In this document: in pieces, positions 7,746 to 13,899 of the stretch | Layout: each line of letters opens with the position of its first letter | How positions within the stretch are numbered: position 1 is the first letter of the stretch | Assembly: GCA_049314515.1 (NCBI GenBank) | Contig: JBMOEY010000019.1 | Coordinates: 1-21,640 of the forward strand | Reading direction: 5' to 3' | Source: RFQD01 sp049314515 | Lineage (GTDB): Bacteria > Actinomycetota > Actinomycetes > Actinomycetales > Microbacteriaceae | DNA length: 21,640 nucleotides | Translations under genes and position numbers: made by a program | Notes under the pieces: model-generated | Databases searched by the model: none | The model's input: the letters and a program-made list of their open reading frames with translations, nothing else | Told to the model about the DNA's origin: nothing

Positions 7746-8165
7746 GTGTCAGAGAACAAGGCAACCGTGTTGTTCGTTTGCGTTCACAACGCGGGACGAT
7801 CACAAATGGCTGCGGGGTATCTACAGCATCTAGCCGGTGACCGCGTGCAGGTGCTCTCGGCCGGCACGGAACCAAAAGACCAGGTGAATCCATCGGCAAT
7901 TGCCGCGATGGCCGAAGAAGGCATTGACATCGCGAACAGCGCGCCGAAAGTCTTGACCACCGAGTCCGTGCAGGGTTCCGACTACGTCATCACGATGGGA
8001 TGCGGAGATGCGTGCCCGTTCTTCCCCGGCAAGACTTACCTCGACTGGCCATTGAGCGACCCAGCCGGCAAGGGAGTTGACGAAGTTCGCCCGATCCGTG
8101 ACGAGATTCGCGCCAAAGTCGAAGCACTCATCTCAGAAATAGACGCGAAATTTCCAGGTCGCTAA
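7746..8165 (+). CDS. arsC: Arsenate reductase, low-molecular-weight phosphatase fold
   Basis: The product has 139 residues. The phosphate-binding loop C12-x5-R18 ('CVHNAGRS') sits right after the first strand 'VLFV'. Two further Cys occur in 'MGCGDACPFFPG' (C86 and C90), and the acid is D105 in 'LDWPLSDP'. This is the arsenate-reductase branch of the LMW protein-tyrosine-phosphatase fold. In actinobacteria such enzymes are known to work with mycothiol or thioredoxin to reduce arsenate to arsenite in the cytoplasm. The spacing of the Cys residues does not by itself decide which reductant is used. The GTG start at 7746 is preceded by AAGGAAAT, a good binding site that overlaps the end of the channel gene's stop region. 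No arsR or efflux pump gene is adjacent. Confidence 0.88.
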   Translation: MSENKATVLFVCVHNAGRSQMAAGYLQHLAGDRVQVLSAGTEPKDQVNPSAIAAMAEEGIDIANSAPKVLTTESVQGSDYVITMGCGDACPFFPGKTYLDWPLSDPAGKGVDEVRPIRDEIRAKVEALISEIDAKFPGR

Positions 8166-8186
8166 CGAGAGCGGCGGTAATTCTTC

Positions 8187-8208
8187 ACTCCGAGGCTAAG
8201 CCTTCGGA
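8187..8208. terminator. Possible bidirectional hairpin between convergent arsC and ydeI-like genes
   Basis: CCGAGGC and GCCTTCGG face each other across a TAA loop, with one bulged base. The hairpin overlaps the stop codon of the minus-strand gene and lies 22 bp after arsC. No T run follows on either strand, so intrinsic termination is uncertain. Confidence 0.3.
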
Positions 8209-8783
8209 CCTCGCCACTGGTTTGCCCGGATGTTCTGCGCGGCAAGTTCGGCCGTTTCGGCAATGCGTTTCGAGCGAGTCGTCGGCGTCTTTGCCTGGCT
8301 TATCCATTCGAGAATTTGCTTTCGCACCCCGCGCGGGAAGTTCTCGAAGTTCTCCCGACTCCCCGAGTGAAGGAGGAACGCCGTGGCGAGATCCTCGGGA
8401 ACTTCGGCGTTTTGCGCACCGTCGATGCGCGACCACGAGCCATTTGCCTGCGCAATCTCCACCGCCGCGAGTCCCGCGGGTGTCATGAGCCCCGCGAAAG
8501 TGAGTTCGGCAACACGCTTCTTGTTGGGCGTCGACCACGCACTCGACGACTTGCGTGGGGAGAGGTAAAGCTTCGTCTTCTGGGCGTCAACTTTTCCCGG
8601 AATGCTATCCACCCATCCAAAGCGCAGAGCGGCGCGCGCGATTTCGTCGTAGGTCGGCGCCGGCAGCCCTGTTGCCTTCTTGGCGTAGACCACCCACAGT
8701 CCCGTCGACGCAGAGTGGTGCCGCTCCAACCACCCAATGAGCTGTTGAATTTCGTTGACCTCTAAGTGCTCCCTATCCTGCAC
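8196..8783 (-). CDS. YdeI/OmpD-associated family protein
   Basis: The product has 195 residues from a GTG at 8783. The N-terminal part ('WLERHHSASTGLWVVYAKKATG', read in two halves around His) and 'YDEIARAALRFGWVDSIPGKVD' are typical of the YdeI family. So is the C-terminal helical signature 'FPRGVRKQILEWI' followed by 'AKTPTTRSKRIAETAELA'. The biochemical function of the family is not known; related bacterial proteins have been linked to peptide and stress resistance. The frame is open 55 codons further upstream, but that stretch is antisense to the next gene and has no family resemblance. The GTG is supported by TAGCCT 13 nt upstream. The gene diverges from a lipoprotein gene with only 18 bp between start codons. 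Confidence 0.8.
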   Translation of the reverse strand: MQDREHLEVNEIQQLIGWLERHHSASTGLWVVYAKKATGLPAPTYDEIARAALRFGWVDSIPGKVDAQKTKLYLSPRKSSSAWSTPNKKRVAELTFAGLMTPAGLAAVEIAQANGSWSRIDGAQNAEVPEDLATAFLLHSGSRENFENFPRGVRKQILEWISQAKTPTTRSKRIAETAELAAQNIRANQWRGPKA

Positions 8784-8789
8784 GTTAAC

Positions 8790-8796
8790 TAGGCTA
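8790..8796. promoter_or_regulatory. Overlapping bidirectional -10 element (TAGGCTA) in an 18-bp divergent gap
   Basis: On the plus strand TAGGCT (8790-8795) begins 12 nt before the lipoprotein ATG at 8802. On the minus strand TAGCCT (8796-8791) begins 13 nt before the GTG at 8783. The two hexamers share five base pairs. Any -35 elements would have to lie inside the opposite gene. Confidence 0.6.
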
Positions 8797-8801
8797 TTGC
8801 C

Positions 8802-9416
8802 ATGCGAATTCAGTCCGGGGCGTTTCTCGCCTGCTCTCTGCTCGTGCTCGGGCTTGTCGGCTGCTCTTCTGATGCACAGCGCACGGCCAGTGGACCCGAC
8901 GAGTCCGCAGCGGTCGAGGCCATGCAGGTGGTGACGTGCCCGGAACAACAGGAGTCTGGTGCTGGGTTCGTGCCGAGAAAAATCCCGCTCATCAACGAGA
9001 CCAGCATGTCAATCAAGCTCCAAGTTGACCCGACGTCCTGGAGCTGTGCTAACTACAGCGGCACATTGAACCCCTCGCAGTTGAATGGGCTCGTGATTCC
9101 CCCGAACCTCGGCAAAGATCCGGTGATGATCACTGTGTCGACCGACACATCGCACGCGGCGCTTGCCCTCGGTGTTCTCGCCAACATCGGTAGTTCCGAC
9201 ATGCCGTGGATCAGTATCGGTCACGGATACGTCATCGTCAGCCAAATCTATGGATACACACCCTGCCCCGACGCAATGTCACACAGTGGCGCGTGCGAAT
9301 TGCCGCTCGTCGACAAAGCGGGTGTCAGCCACGGTAAGTTTTTTCTGTCCTCTTTCGACCATACGGGGCACGAGGACGACAAATACTGGAGCGCGCTGCG
9401 CTTCTTCCCGTCATAA
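8802..9416 (+). CDS. Secreted lipoprotein of unknown function
   Basis: The product has 204 residues with a signal peptide and lipobox 'LVGC' (Cys21), so it should be lipid-anchored on the outer face of the membrane. The mature part has a polar linker with 'SSDAQRTASGPDESAA', then a compact domain containing four further Cys (in 'VVTCPEQQ', 'SWSCANY', 'YTPCPD' and 'GACELP'), which could form two disulfides outside the cell. It ends 'YWSALRFFPS'. I do not recognise the family. The start is fixed by the signal peptide and by the TAGGCT element 12 nt upstream. The gene is convergent with the DUF1801 gene, with 5 bp between stops. Confidence 0.72.
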   Translation: MRIQSGAFLACSLLVLGLVGCSSDAQRTASGPDESAAVEAMQVVTCPEQQESGAGFVPRKIPLINETSMSIKLQVDPTSWSCANYSGTLNPSQLNGLVIPPNLGKDPVMITVSTDTSHAALALGVLANIGSSDMPWISIGHGYVIVSQIYGYTPCPDAMSHSGACELPLVDKAGVSHGKFFLSSFDHTGHEDDKYWSALRFFPS

Positions 9417-9421
9417 TCGGT

Positions 9422-9790
9422 TCAGTCGCGTGGTATGCCCAGCTCGTCGAGCCGTGCACGAATCAGGTCACGGATGAGCTCGTGATCGACAATCCAGTCG
9501 ACCGGAATGCGAATCAGCCCTTTCGTCGTTTCATAACCGGTCAGGCGTTGCGCAAAATCGGCCATCACCGCGTCACTCCACGGGGCAAGAGATAAATGTT
9601 TCCGGGCTGAACTCACTCCAAAAACGTATTTTCCGCTGATTTGAACCTGTGGAACGTTCCACGCAATTTTGAGTTCTGCGGTCGGAAAATCGAGCTGGAT
9701 TCCCTCCAAGACTGACCGCAGTGTCTCTTGTTTTGGGCTCTCAAGACTGGTCAGGTAATCCTCGACACTGGCAAAACGTGTTTCTGTCAC
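9422..9790 (-). CDS. DUF1801 (YdhG-like) domain protein
   Basis: The product has 122 residues. It shows the DUF1801 layout: an N-terminal 'VEDYLTSLESPKQETLRSVLEGI', then 'ELKIAWNVPQVQISGKYVFGV' with the family's central aromatic strand, 'KHLSLAPW', and a C-terminal 'TKGLIRIPVDWIVDHELIRDLIRARL'. DUF1801 proteins are small soluble alpha/beta proteins of the YdhG/frataxin-like group; the molecular role is uncertain. The GTG at 9790 starts 13 nt after TAATAC on the minus strand. Only 33 bp separate it from the DUF4287 gene start on the other strand. Confidence 0.82.
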   Translation of the reverse strand: MTETRFASVEDYLTSLESPKQETLRSVLEGIQLDFPTAELKIAWNVPQVQISGKYVFGVSSARKHLSLAPWSDAVMADFAQRLTGYETTKGLIRIPVDWIVDHELIRDLIRARLDELGIPRD

Positions 9791-9797
9791 GGTTCCA

Positions 9798-9803
9798 GTA
9801 TTA
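9798..9803 (-). promoter_or_regulatory. -10 hexamer for the DUF1801 gene
   Basis: The minus-strand TAATAC begins 13 nt before the GTG at 9790, which would give a leaderless or nearly leaderless transcript. Confidence 0.5.
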
Positions 9804-9811
9804 CGCAGTCG

Positions 9812-9817
9812 TATGCT
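9812..9817 (+). promoter_or_regulatory. -10 hexamer of a leaderless promoter for the DUF4287 gene
   Basis: TATGCT begins exactly 12 nt before the ATG at 9824. This element decides the start: the frame is open further upstream but has no other comparable signal. Confidence 0.55.
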
Positions 9818-9823
9818 CTTCGA

Positions 9824-10036
9824 ATGAGCGAAATGGTGACCGGTCCCGCTTCGTATTTCCCATCAATCGAAAAGAAATACGGCAAACCAATTGAGTTTTG
9901 GATGAGTTCCCTCGACGAGGTTCGGGATGCAAAACATATGGAGCAAGAGGCTTATCTGAAGGACAACTTTGCCATGGGCCACGGGCATGCCAATGCCATC
10001 GTCGCAGTCTTCCGATCACGCAATGGACTCGCATAA
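9824..10036 (+). CDS. DUF4287 domain protein (single small domain)
   Basis: The product has 70 residues. The sequence 'YFPSIEKKYGKPIEFW' followed by 'HMEQEAYLKDNFAMGHGHANAIVAVF' is the full DUF4287 signature, including the GHGHANA motif. The function is unknown. The domain is often found joined to a DUF5655 domain in one chain; here it stands alone next to a divergent DUF1801 gene. The ATG at 9824 is chosen over more upstream starts because it fits both the domain start and the TATGCT element. The next gene begins 20 bp downstream with its own apparent promoter. Confidence 0.85.
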   Translation: MSEMVTGPASYFPSIEKKYGKPIEFWMSSLDEVRDAKHMEQEAYLKDNFAMGHGHANAIVAVFRSRNGLA

Positions 10037-10044
10037 CTGGTAGC

Positions 10045-10050
10045 TACACT
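10045..10050 (+). promoter_or_regulatory. -10 hexamer of a leaderless promoter for the 158-residue protein
   Basis: TACACT begins 12 nt before the ATG at 10057. It falls in the 20-bp gap after the DUF4287 gene. Confidence 0.5.
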
Positions 10051-10056
10051 CAAGGC

Positions 10057-10533
10057 ATGCCCACTCCCGTTGATTTCGTTACCGTATCTACAGTGGGGCT
10101 TGAATCATCTCCGCATGCCGACGCCCTCGCGGGCCTGCGTGCCAACGAGGCTCGATACTTCAAAAACAAGTACGACATTGAATTCTCCACAGAGCCGGCA
10201 GTCGAGAAGCCGGAAATCGTTGACTACGTCAGCCGAGTGCTTAGCGAGCGCGAGATTGTCATCACATCCACCCCACTCGAAGTGACCGAGATGATGATTG
10301 ATGCGGCGGAAGGCCGTATCCGATGGACCTATGTGTTCTATCAGAGCGGCCTCGTCATCAACGTGCTCTATACGATGGACAACGCAAAGAAGCGCGCGGT
10401 CGGCTTCAAGCTCTCAATGGGCATGGATGTCCCCGACGAGCTCGCGGATAAATTCAAGTTTGCGCGCCAGAAATCCAAGCTGGCGGGAGAAATTCGGGGA
10501 TCGTTCTTCGTTATCAAAAAGGACTACGCCTAG
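10057..10533 (+). CDS. Conserved-looking soluble protein of unknown function
   Basis: The product has 158 residues, is soluble and of mixed alpha/beta composition, with no signal peptide or membrane segment. An N-terminal helix region 'HADALAGLRANEARYFKNKYDI' is followed by acidic helices. Then come strands 'IRWTYVFYQSGLVINVLYTM' (with an aromatic-rich core) and a basic C-terminal part 'KFKFARQKSKLAGEIRG' ending 'FFVIKKDYA'. No catalytic motif or Cys is visible. I do not recognise the family. The frame is open back to 9898, but that part overlaps the DUF4287 gene. The ATG at 10057 is chosen because TACACT lies exactly 12 nt upstream. It may be co-transcribed with the dioxygenase 55 bp downstream. 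Confidence 0.65.
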   Translation: MPTPVDFVTVSTVGLESSPHADALAGLRANEARYFKNKYDIEFSTEPAVEKPEIVDYVSRVLSEREIVITSTPLEVTEMMIDAAEGRIRWTYVFYQSGLVINVLYTMDNAKKRAVGFKLSMGMDVPDELADKFKFARQKSKLAGEIRGSFFVIKKDYA

Positions 10534-10588
10534 CTCGGTGTGCCGGCGACTCGCGGAATAAGTCGTCACGTGGGCGGTTATTGCCTAC

Positions 10589-11473
10589 ATGGTGAGCTAC
10601 TTCAACCCAGACGTTCCTGCGGGAGCATTTGATACCTTTTTGCCCGACGCTCTCGAAAAAAGCCGTACCCACCGCTATTGGCGCGAGGAAGACGGGGCGC
10701 TGCCGGCCCTGTATCTGAGTCACGGGGCTCCTCCACTTCTCGATGACAGCGAATGGATGGGCCAACTCCACGACTGGGCCATGAACCTCCCAAAGCCCAA
10801 GCACATCCTGATCGTGAGCGCACACTGGGAGCAATCACCACTCATGATTAGTTCGCCCGATGCAAACACTCCCTTGGTTTACGATTTCGGCGGATTTCAC
10901 CCGAGGTACTACGAACTCACTTATCCCACTCCCGATGCCAGTGAGCTGGCCAGTCTTGTCGCGAGCGTGATGCCCGACTCGGAACCGCTGTACCAGCATC
11001 CGGCACGCGGTCTCGATCACGGTGCATGGGTACCGCTCAAGGTGATGTACCCCCTCGGGGATGTTCCTGTGCTGCAGTTGAGCATTCCCACGCATGAACC
11101 GGACAAGCTCATGAAGATTGGGGCGCATCTCGCACGCCTTCGTCAGCACGGAGTGCTCATCATTGGCTCGGGATTCATGACTCACGGATTGCCATTCATG
11201 ACACCATCCATGATGAGCGGTCGAGAGATTCCCTCCTGGTCAAGTGAATTTGATGACTGGGCTCTCACCGCCCTCCGTCGAGGTGACGTTGACGAGTTGG
11301 CCACTTTCAAGACCTCCGCGCCCGGGATGCCATATGCCCATCCGACGGACGAGCACTTCATCCCACTGTTTGTCACATTGGGGGCCTCGACAGATCTCGC
11401 TGTCGCACCAACAATGACGATTGACGGTTACATGATGGGATTTTCTAAACGGTCGTTTCAAACCACGAGCTAA
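10589..11473 (+). CDS. DODA-type extradiol dioxygenase (YgiD/LigB-like)
   Basis: The product has 294 residues. The metal-binding and active-site motifs of class III extradiol dioxygenases are present: 'LYLSHGAPP' (H45), 'ILIVSAHWE' (H79), 'FGGFHPRYY' (H104), 'GLDHGAWVPL' (H144) and 'AHPTDEHFIPLFV' near the C-terminus. In this family the metal opens catechol-type rings, as in 4,5-DOPA dioxygenase; the physiological substrate in bacteria is usually unknown. It is about 30 residues longer than typical YgiD proteins because of an N-terminal segment (1-35) containing 'SYFNPDVPAGAFDTFLPDAL'. The ATG at 10589 is the first start of the frame near the upstream gene. No clear -10 at 12 nt or strong binding site is seen, so the start could lie further inside. 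Confidence 0.82.
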   Translation: MVSYFNPDVPAGAFDTFLPDALEKSRTHRYWREEDGALPALYLSHGAPPLLDDSEWMGQLHDWAMNLPKPKHILIVSAHWEQSPLMISSPDANTPLVYDFGGFHPRYYELTYPTPDASELASLVASVMPDSEPLYQHPARGLDHGAWVPLKVMYPLGDVPVLQLSIPTHEPDKLMKIGAHLARLRQHGVLIIGSGFMTHGLPFMTPSMMSGREIPSWSSEFDDWALTALRRGDVDELATFKTSAPGMPYAHPTDEHFIPLFVTLGASTDLAVAPTMTIDGYMMGFSKRSFQTTS

Positions 11474-11560
11474 ACGCTTCCGAGGCTTGCCGCGACGGAT
11501 CAGTGCGAGGCGGTGGTCTCCGTGGACGCCGATTACCTGCGAAAGAAACGCATCTTCGGT

Positions 11561-11566
11561 GATAAT
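11561..11566 (+). promoter_or_regulatory. -10 hexamer of a leaderless promoter for the Lon-like lipoprotein
   Basis: GATAAT, preceded by T, begins 12 nt before the ATG at 11573. It is the closest match to the TATAAT consensus in this set and argues against the GTG start 60 nt upstream. Confidence 0.6.
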
Positions 11567-11572
11567 CGTCGA

Positions 11573-13453
11573 ATGACACGAATGCGACCACGGAATGCCA
11601 TCTCGGTGCTGGCAATCGCTCTCGCCGCGTCAACCGTCGTGTCGACCCTGAGTGCGTGCTCACCCGCAGGTCCCACCTTGGACACGATTGGCCGAATTCG
11701 TCAGATTGACGGCGGCACAAGTATGACCGTTCCGGCCTTGTGGGCAGGTCAAAACAGCGACGGAACCGAGGTGGGCGGCATCGAGCCGGCCGAAGTCAAA
11801 GTTTTGGCCCACGTTGACGGCGTGAGTGATGTGGACTTAACGCAAATCGATTCCGCCGGTGCCGGGCCGCAGTGGCGAGCCGCGACGGAACAGGCGTCGG
11901 CTGTCGCGACGCTTTTGAGCGCACGAGACCCTCGCGAAATTGACCTTGGTTTCACGGTGTCGGGACCCATCGACGGACCCTCTGCGGGCGGGATACTGGC
12001 GGTCGGAATTCTTGCAAGTTTGACAAACACACCGCTCCTTCGCGGTGTCACGATGACAGGAACAATCTCTCCCGATGGATCGATAGGCGAAGTTGGTGGA
12101 GTTCCCACCAAGCTCAAAGCCGCGTCAGAGGCCGGGTTTACCACTGTGGTGGTGCCCGAGGGATCGTTTCTTGGTACCGATGCCAATGGCAACCAGATCT
12201 CATTGGAAGACTTTCAAGCGACATCATCGCTCACGGTCATCCCCGTAAGAAACGTTCTTCAGGCCTTCACCGCTCTGACCGGCACGCAATACGTAGGGCA
12301 ACCCACTTCACCACTATCGCCCTCTGCATCGTCCGAATCGGCCATGGCTGCCACCACGGCAGCCATGCGGGATCGTCTAGCTGCGGCGCTGACAGCTGCG
12401 CCAGCGGGCACCGAACAAGAAACCCTCGAGCTTGCTTCGAGTGCACTGAGCCGGATGCAAGATTCGATTCAACGTCATGACTTACCTCGGGCATACGGTG
12501 AAGGCGCCTTTGCGTATCTGCGGTTGGCCCGAGCCGCCGGCGCCGCTTCGGCACGGACAGACATTAATGATCGTGGCTTTGACGCGGTGACGGCCGATTT
12601 GCTGCAAAGAGCAAGTGACCTACGTGCGAAAGCGATGATGGCCCGGGATGCCGCGATTGCCAACCTGCCGACAAAACTCGAACAACTGATTGACCTGCCG
12701 GGCGCCCTGGGTTGGGCAACATTTGCCATCGCGTCATGTGAAGGTCTTATGGACGATCTTCGACTAGCCACGACCGAAGAGGCGCTCGTCGACGCGGCAC
12801 GCATTCTCGGCGAAGAAGAAGTCGGTGTCTCCGACATGCTGACCGATGCCTTGGTCGTATTGCGCGCGATGCCGTCGAAAACCGACGTCAACACCTACTC
12901 GGTTCGCGGTTTTATCGACGGTTACACGAATCTGCTGACGCGCGCGGGTAATGCAAACGTGGATTACTACACAACTTTGGCGGGCTCAGAGCTGCGTGCG
13001 GATGGTCGGTTTAGCGATGACTCGATGAGTGCATCCGTGGCGGCACTTCGTGACACACTCGGAACGGCGACGTCGCCGACGACTATCGAGGAAAGCGTGT
13101 CTGCCAACGCAACAGCCATGACCTACTTCGTCATGTCCAATGGCTTGCTATCGGGCGCACAGTCATACGGATTCAGAATCGATGACGCAGATATGCGCAC
13201 GAGCGTCTACGCAAACATCTTGGACACAGCCGTCGACAGTGGCGCCACTACGGTGGAATCTTTCGCCGAGCACTTGAGAAATAGTGGGTACACCGTTGGC
13301 GCACCACTGTGGTCATCACGGTGGGGAACTTCGGTCGCTATCGCTTATCGGTCATCACCGGAGGCAGCGAACGCGGCCTGGATTGGCCTCAATGAGACCT
13401 GGTATGACGCTGCGACGCTGTTCATGCTCACCGCGCTCACGACCCACAAGTGA
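11573..13453 (+). CDS. Lipoprotein with an ATPase-free Lon (S16) protease domain
   Basis: The product has 626 residues from the ATG at 11573. That start gives a clean signal peptide (basic 'MTRMRPRN', hydrophobic core) and the lipobox 'LSAC' (Cys29), so the protein should be anchored outside the cell. Residues of about 50-245 resemble the Lon C-terminal proteolytic domain. The nucleophile motif is 'DGPSAGG' (S137), and the general base is K180 in 'GGVPTKLKAA'. The Ser-Lys distance of 43 equals that of E. coli Lon (S679/K722). No AAA+ module or PDZ domain is seen. Residues of about 260-626 are mostly helical, Ala-rich and unrecognised. It stands alone, with its own promoter, and converges on the HNH-like gene. 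An ATP-independent surface protease is inferred; the target is unknown. Confidence 0.8.
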   Translation: MTRMRPRNAISVLAIALAASTVVSTLSACSPAGPTLDTIGRIRQIDGGTSMTVPALWAGQNSDGTEVGGIEPAEVKVLAHVDGVSDVDLTQIDSAGAGPQWRAATEQASAVATLLSARDPREIDLGFTVSGPIDGPSAGGILAVGILASLTNTPLLRGVTMTGTISPDGSIGEVGGVPTKLKAASEAGFTTVVVPEGSFLGTDANGNQISLEDFQATSSLTVIPVRNVLQAFTALTGTQYVGQPTSPLSPSASSESAMAATTAAMRDRLAAALTAAPAGTEQETLELASSALSRMQDSIQRHDLPRAYGEGAFAYLRLARAAGAASARTDINDRGFDAVTADLLQRASDLRAKAMMARDAAIANLPTKLEQLIDLPGALGWATFAIASCEGLMDDLRLATTEEALVDAARILGEEEVGVSDMLTDALVVLRAMPSKTDVNTYSVRGFIDGYTNLLTRAGNANVDYYTTLAGSELRADGRFSDDSMSASVAALRDTLGTATSPTTIEESVSANATAMTYFVMSNGLLSGAQSYGFRIDDADMRTSVYANILDTAVDSGATTVESFAEHLRNSGYTVGAPLWSSRWGTSVAIAYRSSPEAANAAWIGLNETWYDAATLFMLTALTTHK

Positions 13454-13455
13454 GG

Positions 13456-13899
13456 TCATCGGGCTCGCAAGATGAGCACGAACTGGCCCCCACCGGGTTG
13501 GATCTCGGTCTCGACGGCAAGGTCAGGCGCAAAGCGCGAAAGTCGGTCGAGTAGCCAATCCGACGCCTCGTTCGCATCGTTCTGGTCTGGGCAGCGTGCG
13601 ATGATTTCGCGACCGCCCTTGCGCCGAAGTCGGTCAACGGTGGCCACAATGGGCGATGGGTCAACCACGAGCAGATCGGGTGACCACGCCACGACCGGGG
13701 AAATCTTGCCCTTCATGGTGTTGCAACCGCGGTGCGCAAGTCGCTCAACCGTGTCGGTGCGCTTCTTCGAAACTTGAATTGTGAACCCGTCGACACTCGG
13801 ACCAAGGTCAGAGTTCACCGACGCATCGGGGTCGACGGGCTTGTCACACAACCAGCAACGCCATCCATCACGTTCGCCAACCTCGTTCAAATCGCTCAT
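13456..13899 (-). CDS. HNH-like zinc-finger protein, probably lacking the catalytic His
   Basis: The product has 147 residues. The N-terminal part has two Cys in 'RCWLCDKPVD' (C15, C18) and a second pair-like site 'LAHRGCNTMKGK' (H56, C59, N60), the skeleton of actinobacterial HNH nucleases. Where those proteins usually have Asp-His in the middle strand, this one reads 'PSVDGFTIQ' (D37-G38), so the metal-activating His appears lost. The C-terminal 75 residues (from 'PSPIVATVDRL') form an unrecognised alpha/beta domain ending 'FVLILRAR'. The ATG overlaps the stop of the M20 gene as ATGA, which suggests translational coupling. A TAGCCT also sits 12 nt upstream and could give a separate leaderless transcript. 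Nuclease activity is doubtful. Confidence 0.65.
   Translation of the reverse strand: MSDLNEVGERDGWRCWLCDKPVDPDASVNSDLGPSVDGFTIQVSKKRTDTVERLAHRGCNTMKGKISPVVAWSPDLLVVDPSPIVATVDRLRRKGGREIIARCPDQNDANEASDWLLDRLSRFAPDLAVETEIQPGGGQFVLILRAR

Noticed and set aside
8784..8948. 55-codon upstream extension of the YdeI-like frame
   Set aside because: It is antisense to the lipoprotein signal peptide region and looks random. The GTG at 8783 has a matching -10.
9898..10056. Upstream extension of the 158-residue protein
   Set aside because: It overlaps the DUF4287 gene in another frame and reads as low-quality sequence. The promoter geometry favours 10057.
11513..11572. Earlier GTG start for the Lon-like lipoprotein
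   Set aside because: It would add 20 residues in front of the signal peptide. The ATG at 11573 gives a proper lipoprotein signal and sits 12 nt after GATAAT.
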